A DNA stretch of 64,000 bases from Aquatica leii (Eukaryota; Arthropoda; Insecta; Coleoptera; Lampyridae). Positions 37,168 to 48,373 of this stretch are shown here, piece by piece. The notes below the pieces were generated by a model. It saw only the letters and a program-made list of their open reading frames with translations, was not told the origin of the DNA and made no database searches. A program made the translations under genes and the position numbers. The stretch covers positions 5,482,001 through 5,546,000 of the forward strand of contig CM069435.1 of NCBI GenBank assembly GCA_035610365.1, read 5' to 3'. Positions within the stretch are counted from its first letter, which is position 1. Each line of letters opens with the position of its first letter.

Positions 37168-38808
37168 TTATAATTCTGATTTAATCAAATCTACAGAGCA
37201 ACGATTTCTGACATTTGACCATATTATTGCCATTAGAGAAAAAACTCGCTCAACATAAGCATTTGAGGGTGGTATGCTCAAAGCACGAGATACGAGAGAA
37301 TATAAGGCATTCAACTTCTCGTCCTTCAAGATTTCAAATACTTGTACCCATTTTTCATCAACACTTTTATTTTGATCGATCTGTGATAGTATATTCTTCA
37401 CCACACTGTAGTTTTCGAATAACTCATCAGTTGAAAATCCTTCTTCCGAATCAAGTTTCAAAGCAGATGAAGTTTCACAAAGGTCTCTGAAACTCAAATC
37501 TCCATTAAGTGACAATGGTTGCAACTTTTTCAAAGGATTCGATTCATCGAAATCAAAGTGGCTTCGAAGATAAACCAGCGCATTTTGGTAAAATTGTTTG
37601 AAGTCTGAGACAGATTCTTCATAAACTCTTTTCTCTGCACGGTTTCGTGCAATATGCAAGTGTGAACCATAGAAGTTTTCGATCATTCTTGTTTGCAAAC
37701 CTTCTGCCACATCTTCCAAAATTTTGTATAGTTGGGTCGAAGTACTTGAGGTATTTTGTAATATCAAACTCGCCTTTTCGAACACTGTGCAAATATTGGC
37801 ACAAAAATGTAAATACAGAGACGTCTTGCTGAACACATGCGATTCTATCTCGCTTTCATCATCTGATGTTATACAAAGCAATGTCTTTATGATGTTAGGG
37901 CACTCATTACCCATGGATATGAAATAAGATATAATAGCTGGGTAGACCTTCAAAATTTTTTGTATTGCATTACCCAATGAAAGCCACCTTGTTGTTACAT
38001 GTTTGTTGAGTTCAGTCCATTCTAGATCCGCGAAGGCGACAAATTCCTTCAAATTTTCTCTTCTTGATGCAGAGGATGAGAAGTGGCTGTAAATCTTTAA
38101 TACAAAAATTTCTACATCGAGGTCCAATTTGTTCATAGCGTGCTTGAAGGTATTATTCAAAACATGAGCTAGGCAGCCCGCTTTGATTATATTTGGATCC
38201 TTATCCTTAAGCAGTGTGAAAGCAGATCTATTTTTTCCAAAATTGGCGTTAGTATTATCTGCACTGAATGCAGAAACACATGCAATATCTAACTTGAATT
38301 TTGACAGAGTGGTCAAAATAGCATTGCTTATAGCATCAGCCGTTTCGAATGGACACTCGAAAAAATCTAATAACTTCGTCTGACTTCCGTCCTTGCGGGA
38401 AAAAAATTGGACACAAATAGGATACATTTTTCTATTTCCTTTATTAGATGTATCCGTAGCAACACTGAAATAGACTTTATGATATTCCTCACGCCCAGAA
38501 GTCTTCAAAGCTCTGATTGCAATTTCTTCAGATTTAGGACCGAGTACATCTTTGACTATACTTTCAGACTTGGTCTTGCCACACGAAATATTTTTAGCAA
38601 TAGCTGAATCAGGTAATATTTGAGGAAGCAATTTCATACCGCAGTCTGTGGATGAGTATGACATATTATGTTTAACACAATGATATGTTTCTGCTAATTC
38701 AGCAAGAGTTATTATATCATTTTCTGCTGAATTACATTTTGCAAAGAAAGTTGTCATTAAATTCGATTTGGTACTCGATAGCTGTTTTTTTCTTATGTTC
38801 GCTGCCAT
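37168..38808 (-). CDS. hAT transposase, 546-residue catalytic part
   Basis: A single uninterrupted frame of 546 residues. It contains the hAT catalytic set: Asp119 in SVATDTSNKG, Asp184 in FSADNTNANFG, the C-x2-H pair Cys212/His215 in GCLAHVLNN, Trp275 in TTRWLS, and Glu520 in SNAYVERVFSLM, where the C-terminal dimerisation helix begins and runs through RNRCSVDLIKSEL. It excises and reinserts the element with 8-bp duplications. The zinc-finger N-terminus lies just upstream in another frame (39050-38810), so the ATG at 38808 is probably internal to the original protein. The enzyme may be defective through loss of its DNA-binding end. The long open frame suggests a fairly young element. Confidence 0.9.
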   Translation of the reverse strand: MAANIRKKQLSSTKSNLMTTFFAKCNSAENDIITLAELAETYHCVKHNMSYSSTDCGMKLLPQILPDSAIAKNISCGKTKSESIVKDVLGPKSEEIAIRALKTSGREEYHKVYFSVATDTSNKGNRKMYPICVQFFSRKDGSQTKLLDFFECPFETADAISNAILTTLSKFKLDIACVSAFSADNTNANFGKNRSAFTLLKDKDPNIIKAGCLAHVLNNTFKHAMNKLDLDVEIFVLKIYSHFSSSASRRENLKEFVAFADLEWTELNKHVTTRWLSLGNAIQKILKVYPAIISYFISMGNECPNIIKTLLCITSDDESEIESHVFSKTSLYLHFCANICTVFEKASLILQNTSSTSTQLYKILEDVAEGLQTRMIENFYGSHLHIARNRAEKRVYEESVSDFKQFYQNALVYLRSHFDFDESNPLKKLQPLSLNGDLSFRDLCETSSALKLDSEEGFSTDELFENYSVVKNILSQIDQNKSVDEKWVQVFEILKDEKLNALYSLVSRALSIPPSNAYVERVFSLMAIIWSNVRNRCSVDLIKSEL

Positions 38809-39047
38809 TTGCGTGATGTTTAACGTCGTTCATATCCGCCGTGAGATATGGAAAAATCTTTATTGCAAATTTTGCACCGTGCATAAATAACTGAACTCCC
38901 TTTGGCTAGCCATGAATGATCTTGTAACCATTCATTACGAAGTTTGCATAATCGCTTTGCCTTTTTTTTTGGTACTACACTGTGACATTTTTCCATCGCC
39001 CTGACACTGGTCATAATTACAATCATTGCCACTTTCAGTCTCACTCA
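38809..39047 (-). pseudogene. hAT transposase N-terminus with BED/TTF-type zinc finger, frameshifted
   Basis: A start reading MSETESGNDCNYDQCQGD at 39047 gives an acidic lead. The frame then changes to one with RNEWLQDHSWLAKG, CKICNKDFSISHGG and, in a further frame, VKHHANGSEHKKK. This matches the W, C-x2-C and H-x4-H layout of BED- or TTF-type fingers found at the front of hAT transposases. Two frame changes separate it from the 546-residue frame. Splicing is a less likely explanation, because no clear GT/AG pair was seen. Confidence 0.65.
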
Positions 39048-39984
39048 TTGTGCGTGACAAAATATTTTCTGAAAAGAAAGAGAGCAAAATACAATAAAAT
39101 GTCTTTCCTTTATCATCATAGCAAATATGTAAAAAGGACATTTTGATTTGATTTAACACTTGTATAGGTAACTTTGACATCGATCTTCGGAAGTTCTTGA
39201 ATTGAATAGTCTAGATCTCAACTCAACGAATCATTTCGCCAAGTTCAATTTTTAATAAAGATACAATATACAATGAACTCAAGAAAAATTTTTATCTTGT
39301 ACACAAACAATTTGCGTTTGACAAGATGACATTTCAGTTTGAAATAACAGTAATAAAATACATACTCACATATTATGTCAACAAAAAGTTTCAGATGAGG
39401 ACCACGTCGCACGCGAAGGAAGTAGGGTTATGTTGTGTTACCAGGATCGCCAACTGTTGGAACCGAAATCACCTTGCCGCGCATTTCAAATTACCGAATT
39501 TGAAGTAAAATTGAGATATACAATTAACAGGATGTAAAGATTGAATGTCTCAACTTTAAGTGAATGGATTATTTCCGGGACAAAATAGGCTGCCGGGACG
39601 CGGGACAATTTCATCCAAATCTGGACTGTCCCGGCAAAATCGGGACGGGTGGCAACTCTAGAGATAGCCCCAAAACATAATCTGGCAAATATTTGCATTA
39701 TATGCAAAAAATGGATGTCTCCAGTTTCCTACAGACTCTGTATTCAAAGTTAGGGTATAAAAAACTTAGGAGCTTGAAAGAGGCTTTAGAGTCACCATTT
39801 CCAAGATGTTGATATTGTATAGATTCTTTCTTTGTTGAAGTAGATAAGTACAAAAATCTTGACATAACAAATACTAGAATGTCTAATCAGCATCAAGAAT
39901 ACAAAGACACTTAACTGTACGAAAAGAAAAATTGCTGACATTAAAGTTTTGCATAAAGAGTTATTTCTTCCTTATCTTCTATTA

Positions 39985-40115
39985 TGACGAAATTCCATCT
40001 ACCCTGATATCGTTTTTCTATTTCAGAAATATATTGATATAATTTTACTCCTTGTTTATAACTAATCTTTCCTAAAGTCGGACAGAAATCTAAATGTGAC
40101 TACCAAAAAAAGACT
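39985..40115 (-). pseudogene. Third, highly decayed trace of the unnamed transposase
   Basis: The minus strand reads MTLKVFFW, a stop, then SHLDFCPTLGKIS and EIEKRYQGRW. This lines up with the C-terminal part of the proteins at 32386-34035 (MSLKVHFLHSHLDFFP) and 46213-47921 (MEERYQGRW). The residues equal to GERFHQDI have become GVKLYQYI, so the presumed catalytic Glu is lost. No matching N-terminal part was found next to it. It adjoins the hAT element. Confidence 0.7.
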
Positions 40116-40379
40116 TTGAGCGTCATTCGGTCCTTTGGCAAATCAGTCACAATATTTTGAAAGTTTTCACTGTTTTGGATACATAGCAGAATTATCTTCA
40201 ATTCTCATTTTAGTAACAGAAATTTCTTCCAACTTTGTAAAAAGTTTTTCCTCGTTCGTAGACTTTGAATTCATTGGAGTTGGAAGCTCACACTCAGCTC
40301 TTTTTTGGGTTTGCTTACAGATAGAATGTCTAGATACGATACTCGTGTTTACTCCATTTTAAACACCCTCGAATCTCGT

Positions 40380-42290
40380 TCGCTCACGCTAAATCATCGG
40401 GATTTGTGACAAGACCTTAGAAGACTTCTTATTCTTGTTCCACCGAGTTAATTTAACATAACACGAAATACAGCATATATATGGTACCCATGTTTTTAAT
40501 TTACTCTTAGTGAAGACAGAGTTTTGAAAATGTGATGTGATTTGCTTGTTTTACGTTCGTTAATATTTGTCGTTTTCTCTATTGTCCGTAAAAACAAACG
40601 TTTGAGTCTATCTACTCTTTAACAAATCATCATAGATTTTCCAATTACATAGTTTACGCACAGACCACTCAGATTTTTAGAAATGTAGCAGATAATTTTA
40701 TGAAACGGCAATTTAGAGTTGGGATATTCATATAGAGTTAATTGATTACCTTCTCACATAGTACCAAACAAGCCCGGGTACAGGATTTTATTTAGGAGGA
40801 AGCAATTTTTGTATAATTTTACCTACATTTGAAAAACTCACTTGATCGATCGTTGTTATGTACTTGGGTAGTGATGAGTTGATAACGATTCTTGTAAATA
40901 GGTAGTAATGTCCTTATGACAATTTTAAAACTTTGTTTATCCAATTAAGTACTTCTGGCAATTGCACCCATTGCCTCCCCATGCTTCTGCGACTGGTATA
41001 AAAAAACCAATCTCATTATACACAATATAGGTATTATCAATGGTATTATTCAAAAACCCGTGTTGCAAACCGTAACCATATTCTTTGACTGGTAGACAAA
41101 AGCTAGATCTTTTTACTTACCATTTACTAAATCTTGCCCGTCCTAATGCAAATTCAATTCAAAAAACTATAAATACAAGCTACATTAACTTTTTTTATTC
41201 CTTATTAAGTAAAACTCGACTCTTTGACTATATCTTACTATAATGAGGAATGGTCTCTTAGTGACCCAATCCAAGTTTAACAAATTGAATTTCTTTTTCT
41301 ATGAAATGGCAAATAAGGAAGTGAAAATAACAGCAATTACCAATAAAATGTGTTATTTTATTTTGTTCTGCAATAACATACTCATTCAAAATGTTTCCAC
41401 TGCTTACTTGCCATTTAATTTCACGGTTAGTGACATGTACATTATCTACAGCAATGAATAAAAAAGTGAACTAAGTATGCAACACACTACTTAGCCAGCT
41501 GCGCCGATACAAACCATGTTCATATTGGCAGGCATTAATATCGTAGTCTAAAATCATTATGTATTCTAGTGCTAGTGCCACGTAAACCAAGTGTCTCAAT
41601 TTAAGCTGTAGTGTCGTGAGTCAGTACTAAACAGTGTCTCAAAAACAAAGCAGACATGCAGCAGAATCTCTGCAAAAACCGCTCTTGTCACGAACAAATT
41701 TCAGTGGATGTCTTTTAAGAAAAACCGCCGACAACTTAAGCCCGCAACTAACGAGTAGCCCAACTGGCAAAAGACGCAGATACTGCCGATAACATCGACA
41801 CCGACTATAACTACATATCGATGGCCAGTATTAAACGACGAGTACGAAAAAAAACCACTGCGTAATAGAACAAGAGATGAAAAACTGATAACAGCAAAAA
41901 ACACACTTCTCGATCTAGACTGACATCAGACTAGAACACGTGCACTGCACGGATCAATTGTGATTCTACAACGTAGTCAAACAAAGCTAAAGAACTGATC
42001 TGATCTCAAAGATAGAAATTAAACCGAAACGCAAAGTACCCCGGTCGATCTACTGTTGGTAAAAATTCGACCTCGTGCGTAACCCTGCGTTCTGACACAT
42101 GGGTAGGTAATGCAAAATAAGTATTCTTTTATAAAACGCATCCCACTATTTTATAGAAACATGCAGCAAATTCTAGATACATCCTCGTGTGGTAAATTTT
42201 TCACAAACCGAGCTTTCGTCGAAAAAATTAAAATACAAACTCGTAGTCTTCTTCTATAACAAACTATAATTACTGCAAAGACAAGTGTTG
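40380..42290. other. Intergenic stretch, unassigned
   Basis: Mostly AT-rich. A GC-richer patch (41640-42090) has a possible start at 41656 followed by stops. It could be the remains of an element's 5' region, but no motif supports that. Confidence 0.4.
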
Positions 42291-42299
42291 AAGATCTTC

Positions 42300-43400
42300 T
42301 TCTTTCTACGTTAGGTCTCTTGAACCGGTGTTTAAAATTCGATTTTTTTGGGAGAGTGATGACCAGCTATCTCGCACATCTTTTAGGAGGTCTTCCTGTT
42401 GGTCTGGTGTCTTCTTGTCTTGTCTTGTGGAATCTATTCTAGAAAAATGGTGGTTCCATTGTCTTCTTTTTTCTTGTCCCCATCTTACGACATCTAGATG
42501 TTGCATTGTTCTCTGATGTATTCATTTCTGATGCGATATCGTCTTCTCAATGCCACTGACATGATGGCTGCTTCCTTTGCTTAATTGGTCGTTTACCGGT
42601 AGAGGTTGCGGTCGCTTGTAATGTCTGCCTCTAGATAGTTAAATGTCAGTGTTCAGTACTTCGTTTTTTCCACTGAAATAACCATGTTATAATTGTCTAA
42701 ATTGTTTGTCGATTATCCTATACCATACTATATTAAAATTGGATTTGCGTACTTTGTGTCCTTCCATTATTACTACGTTTTCTATAATCCTATCCACTAC
42801 TATATTAAACAGTAACGGACTTGGGCTATCCCCTTGTCAAATTTCAGTGCTCATTGAAATGCTTTCTTCTTCCGTTCTAATTTTAGTGGAGCATCTCAAG
42901 TTTATTTTTCTATGATTCTGATGATTTGGAGAGAAGCTTTCTCTTCTTATAGTCTTATAGTCACATCGGGTAGGAAGGAAAGCCTTTGTTAATATATAGT
43001 TGATAGCTTTCTTTGTAATTTGACGTATAGTATACATAGCGTCTGTGGTAGATCGATACTGCCTGAAACCTTGTTGTTCTTCCCTAGTTGGCACTAGATC
43101 GCGTTTGCTGGGTTTTTTATCCCCTTTTTTAGATATCAGTACGGTGATACTTAGTGTCCATTATTCTGGGACATTTTGTTGTTTAATCATTTTATTAAAT
43201 AATATTATATTATTTAGCTAGAGTCTGCTCACCATACCTTATTTGTTCGTTTGTAATAGTATCCGATCCGATCTTCTGTGACTGTCCAGTCTGGCCGTTG
43301 CGTTTCTATTTTGGATGGTATTGTCATCTCGTCACCACTATACAGTTTTTTAAAATAGTTCATAGATCGGATCAGGAATAGAATTAATTGAAGAATACGA
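42300..43400 (-). mobile_element. LINE reverse-transcriptase fragment (RTE-like, clade uncertain)
   Basis: On the minus strand a pre-RT piece (YFKKLYSGDE near 43360) is followed by REEQQGFRQYRSTTDAMYTIRQI (43085-43020). This is the non-LTR RT block with GFR and RST-x-D. Next come a QGD-x-PSPLLFNIVVDRI block (42835-42790), thumb-like sequence, and a C-terminal WGQEKRRQWNHHFSRID near 42490-42420, typical of the last part of LINE proteins. The stretch with the catalytic DD is missing or unrecognisable. There are several breaks. The clade could be RTE or a relative. Confidence 0.65.
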
Positions 43401-44085
43401 AATATAAAAAGGGAGCACTGAGAAAGATTTACAAACGTCGAACATAATCTTTATGGCAGCCAAAAGAAGGTCTGCAAACTCTTATATTAAAGAATTAAAC
43501 TTCTGAATTATTGTTTATATTTCCTACGTACTTGTAAGACCAATTACCAACTTAAAATAACAAATTTGAACAAAAAGAAACTTTTTGGTGCTGAAAATAA
43601 AGTATGCTCCATGCCAAATAGAAACTACACCACTTTTCATAAATCGGTTGCGTCGAGAATCTTAGTAACAATTACACTGTAAGAACGTGCAAGAACAATT
43701 GATAATTAAACCTTGTTAACACCGTCGTGGTCTAAGCTATAAGTTCTTTAACACAAAACATCCGCTTCTACATTGTTTAAAGTCAATTTAAAAAGAGATT
43801 GTCTCAAAGCGACTTTAGTCTGTGACAAAACTCGATATAAGCATAATAGACTTCGGAATTTAAAAAGAAAACGTTAAAATACCTCAATTCCAAAATCTAT
43901 GTCTTGTTACGAACACCAAGAGTGTGGCAACTAAGAAATCATGTCAAAAAGGACTTTTTATTGCGTTTATTCGAGAAAATACCTGGTCTTAATCAGATTT
44001 TTAGGCAATGTAGGAAAAAGAGAACAAGAGAACAGCTTTCTGTTATAAAAAATTGCTGAGAAAATAGGTTTAAAAGTTGTGTTTG
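43401..44085. other. Spacer between two LINE fragments
   Basis: AT-rich, no supported coding sequence. It may include the degraded endonuclease start of the Jockey-like element that becomes readable at about 44090. Confidence 0.4.
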
Positions 44086-44089
44086 TCTA

Positions 44090-45880
44090 TGAGTGCGATG
44101 ACAAGTACAGTCAATGCGTCATCAAATGTCATTTTAAATTTGCAACCAATAAAGTTCAAAACCTGTATCAGGCTATTAAACCAAATTGTGGCTTGTTATC
44201 TGATCACGTGCCTGTTCTGGCTAACTTTATCAAACAACCACACTGATTGGGGCTGGCCCAATAAACCTCCATGTTTCACTAATTACAGATAAGAACATTG
44301 AAAAAACTTAGCAAGTAAACATCTAACGAAGACAACACAGAAAACTTTGTGGAATACTACCCCTGAAGTGGCAATGACAGACATTTCCGGTTTTTGCCCT
44401 GATTTCATTAAAAAGAAATACTGAAGAAAAAACTAGAAAACGATGGCAAACAACGCGAGCACAGGAAGAGAAATCTAAATTTTGCAACGAGGGAATTAAA
44501 AGCTCTCTTAGAAGAAAACAAAAATTATTGTACCAAGATTTTCTTTGAAAACCTATCACCAGCAGAAGATAACGACTATTCGTTGTGGAAAAGTATTAAG
44601 AAACTCCTAAGAGAAATCGCACAAGAGGAGGAAGACGTCAGACAACAAATTATTGAAGCTTCTTATCAAATAGACGTTCCAATTAAACAATTCAAAACTA
44701 GCGAAATTATAAAAGCAATTTCTATCCTGCAGTCAAAAAAATCCCCTGGCTTTGACTTAATAACGGGCCGATCATTAAAAGAACTGCCACCAGTTGCTTA
44801 TAAAATTATAGAATATATCTTTAATGCAATACTAAGGACTTGATTTTATTATTTTATTATACTCATTCGAAAGCCTGGACAAGATCTTTCAAAGTGTTTG
44901 AAAAGCTTTTCTTGAAACGACTAAATCCAATCGTTGACAATACTATAATACCCAATTACCAATTTGGATTTCGACATCATCACGCAACTATTAGAAATTA
45001 AAGATGACCTAGAAAACAAGAGGTACTGCACAGCCGCTTTTATGTATATAACACAAGTTTTCGATAAGGTTTGGCACGATGGTCTAATCTATAAAATCAA
45101 ATTAAATCTATCCCATCCCGCAGCGTCCATAGACCATTGTTATATACCTTGTATACAGAAGACATGCCGGTATCAATAAATACACAAACAGCTACTTTCA
45201 CAGACGACACTGCTGTTACAGCTTTACATCCTAATCCCAACCAAGTATCCAGTTCACTCCAATCTCATTTTAACAAAATTAAAGCTCGTCTCAAACGATA
45301 GCGTATTAAAGCAAACACGACTAAATTAGCACATGAAACATTTACACTCCGAAAAAGCACTTGTCCAGCAGTGCAATTAGGGCAAAACTCTCCCATCCCC
45401 CAAAAAGATGAAGTTAGATATCTGAGAATTCATCTTGACAAACGACTAACATATAGTAAACCTATTTGGACGAAACGAATCCAGCTCAGTCTGCAAATAC
45501 CGCAAGTTGCACTGGCTATTGGCCCGAAACTCTCACTTAACAATGGAGAATAAGCTTCTTCTTTACACAGCGGTCCTAAAACCAATTTGGAGCTATAGTA
45601 TCCAATTGTGGGGAACTAGAAGTAACACCTATATACAAAAACTTTAACGATTTCAGTCAAAAATACTCAGAGCAATATGTAACGCGCCATGGTATGCACC
45701 AAATCATTCATCGAGATCTTGGTGTTCCCTACGTGAATGAAGAAATAGTTGCCCTCAGCAACAATCGACCAAAGATCCATCCGAACGCTCTTGCAAGAAA
45801 TCAGCTCATCGCTCCCATACCGAAAAAACTTGATCCACTGGACCTTCGACAAAGAACGTTAATCCTATTTCTATGTTAAG
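44090..45880 (+). mobile_element. Jockey-like LINE fragment (endonuclease end and RT)
   Basis: The plus strand starts with the end of an APE-type endonuclease (SDHVPVLANF near 44195). The RT follows: IKAISILQSKKSPGFDLITG (44708-44768) and KELPPVAYKIIEYIFN. The block near 45030-45100, AAFMYITQVFDKVWHDGL, corresponds to the Jockey A-F-x-D-x-x-x-AFDKVWH motif. A C-terminal part follows (DEVRYLRIHLDKRLTY 45410-45460; APWYAPNHSS-like sequence and DLGVPYVNEE near 45690-45750). The YADD block is not intact. Several stops and frame changes. The C-terminus ends about 55 bp before the transposon at 45936. Confidence 0.75.
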
Positions 45881-45935
45881 TGAATCTACCATCAACATTA
45901 TTATTCAAGTAAACTTTAATGTTTCACATAGATAA

Positions 45936-46055
45936 CACAGCCCAACACACATTTTGGTGCCAGGGTTTTTGTAACTGTTTTTAAGTAAGTTTTGGGTGCA
46001 GAATCCAAAACTGTCTTCATATTTGGTCTATCAGATCTAGTTTTTGAGATATTGT
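45936..46055. repeat. Terminal inverted repeat, copy 2, low-coordinate end
   Basis: CACAGCCCAACACACATTTT at 45936 leads into TGGTGCC, GTGCAGAATCCAAAAC and GATCTAGTTTTTGAGATATTG. It pairs with the complement of 48374-48503, imperfectly and with gaps. Confidence 0.75.
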
Positions 46056-46212
46056 ATTTTGACCTTTTTTTTAGAAAGAAATAGTCTGGTTTTTTAATTT
46101 TTATACCTTTTACGTTATTACTAATACTATCTGCTTCAAGTGCTAGTAAAAAAAACACACAAAATCCAAAGTAATGTATTTATTTCACAAAATAAACAAA
46201 TAAGTTTATAAA

Positions 46213-47921
46213 TTATATTAACATATTATTTAAACATTTTTTATTATATGACTTTCTAGCATGGTAGTTATTAGGACAGTCTCGCTGAAGGCTCCAGCAG
46301 TAGTCGGCCATCATGTGGGTACCCCATCTTCCTTGATATCGTTCTTCCATAGTTTTAATGTCCTGATGAAATCTTTCCCCCTGTTCTTCACTCAAATCAT
46401 CTAAGTTTTCTGGAAACCGATCGAAGTGGCTGTAGAGGTAGTGAACTTTTATGCTCATGTTGCAGCCCAGTATATTAAAGTTTGAAAGCATATTTAACAC
46501 TAATTCTATATAATTTTTTTCCTTATAATTTCCCAGAAAATTTTGTACAATTTGAACAAATGAACACCAAGCGTTAGATTCAATTTCATTCATTGATGCG
46601 GTAAATTGTGGATCTTTAATAAGCTGCCTTATCTGAGGGCCATCGAATATTCCGGCTTTCAGTTTTTCCGTGCTAATCCCAGGAAATTTACGAATCAAGT
46701 AGCCAAAACAAAGTCCATCGCGATTTAAAGCCTTCACAAATTGCTTCATAAGCCCCAACTTGATATGCAAGGGTGGAAATACGATTTTGTCTCTCGCAAC
46801 CAAAGGTTCGTTGATTACATTTTGCTTTCCTTGAGTCATAACATTTCTTAAAGGCCAATTTCTGTTAACCCAGTGCTGATCCTTAGCTCTGCTGTCCCAA
46901 AGACATAAAAAACAAAGATATTTTGTATATGCACTTTCTTGTCCAAAGAGGAAGTTCACCATTTTTAGGTCGACACAAGTCACCCACTGATGTTCTTCAT
47001 ACTTAGTTTTTTTAGGACTAGTGATATTGCCTCGTATTCCTCCTCCATGCTGGTAGCATGACCAATGGGTATTGAGCCATATTTGTTACCATTGTGTAAA
47101 AGCACACGTTTCAAACTTCGCCTGGAACTGTCTATAAAAAGGCACCATTCGTCTGGTGTGTATTCCGACAAACCCATTTTTTGTAAGAGTCCTCTTATAT
47201 CGTTACAGAATACCAGGTTATTTTCCTCAAGGTAAAAGGGCAACAAATCCTTATCTCTTTTACGATAAAATGTAATATTGGTATCTGGCTGCAGTAGATT
47301 CTTCTCATTTAATCTGGAAGCGAGTAATTCAGAAAATTCCTTTGAAAGATTCAGGTCTCTAATGAGATCGTTCAGTTCTTGTTGATTGAAACGTTGCGGA
47401 CTTGATAAATCTGCTTCAAAATCACTGTCGTTTTCTGATTCCATACACTGAATTTCATCAAACGTGGGTAGTTGTGCATCATCTTCCGGGAGCGAAGACA
47501 GACTGCTGAATGATGGAATGGGTATTTCTTCACTATGCAGTACAGGCCTCTTTGCTGAATCTAGATCAGGATATGGCCATTTCTGTCTATTGTTCCGATT
47601 GATTCCTTTGATATTCACGAGACAAAAATAGCAGTCATCGTGATGGTTTCTTGGTTCTCTTCAAACCATTGGTACTCCAAACTTTAGACACTTTCTCTTT
47701 CCAACTGTCCACTGACGCAGATGTTCAATACATGTTTTACATACAAAATGTGGAGCCCAAGATTTATCCTGGTCACCCAAGTGAACGCCAAAATAGGCCA
47801 GATAACTTCTTCTCACACAACCAGAAATAGGCTTTCTACTTTCTTTAAAAGTGTACTCGCCACATACATAGCAAAAAACGTCTGGATGATTCACACAACT
47901 ACGTTTGCTTCTGAATGCCAT
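46213..47921 (-). pseudogene. Unnamed transposase-like protein, copy 2 (almost intact)
   Basis: About 569 codons from the ATG at 47921, with one premature stop at a Trp codon (VPMV-stop-REP, about 47658) and one frame change near 46990. The N-terminus has three Cys/His clusters: NHPDVFCYVCG, WAPHFVCKTC and PRNHHDDCYFC. Together these look like a zinc-binding module. An acidic region follows. The likely RNase H-fold core has LFIDSSRRSL (Asp about residue 264), VDLKMV (Asp), C-x2-C in LCFLCLWD with His ten residues on, and QGERFHQD (Glu) about 198 residues after the second Asp, just before RYQGRW. The D-D-E layout with a Cys/His insertion recalls the CMC, KDZ and hAT groups. Function as a transposase is inferred from the terminal repeats and this layout. 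Confidence 0.78.
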
Positions 47922-48373
47922 GGTTTTAATTAAATGTATGTTTTATCACTGAACAACACCAAATGATACCACAACTTCAGCTACGTAAACTAAATAGGTA
48001 AATGTACTTCGTAAAGCAAAGATACGAGTTAATATAGTTGTGTGTTAATTAGGTTTTGATGGAAGTAATTATAAGAATGTTCGGTTTTACACAAATGAAT
48101 AAATACCAAATAACTCAAACTGGCTAGTTAGATTCTAATTTCTTTATATAAACTGTACCTCGTAAAGCAGAGATATTTGCGAGGTAATACGACGAATTAA
48201 TTAGTTTTTTGATAGGGGTTTAGGAATGTCGGGTTTTACAGTAATGAATAATACCAAGTAACTCAAACTAGCTCATTAGATTTTAATTATTTAGGTAGGA
48301 AATTTCACTTTTGGCTTCTAAAGATATCACTATTTCAAAATTTTTGCGTTTTATCAGAACTAATACCAATTAG

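Larger units (their letters stand above)
36918..39660 (-). mobile_element. hAT transposon, near-complete, exact 8-bp target duplication
   Basis: The element is 2743 bp long. It starts CAGTGTTGCCACC (36918) and ends with the complement of TAGAGTTGCCACC (39660). It is bordered by the perfect direct repeat GAGATAGC at 36910-36917 and 39661-39668. Short terminal inverted repeats and an 8-bp duplication define hAT elements. Both ends have GGGAC/GTCCC subterminal motifs (CGGGAGTCGGGACAATC on the left; several CGGGAC repeats on the right, 39570-39650). It encodes the hAT transposase on the minus strand. Confidence 0.92.
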
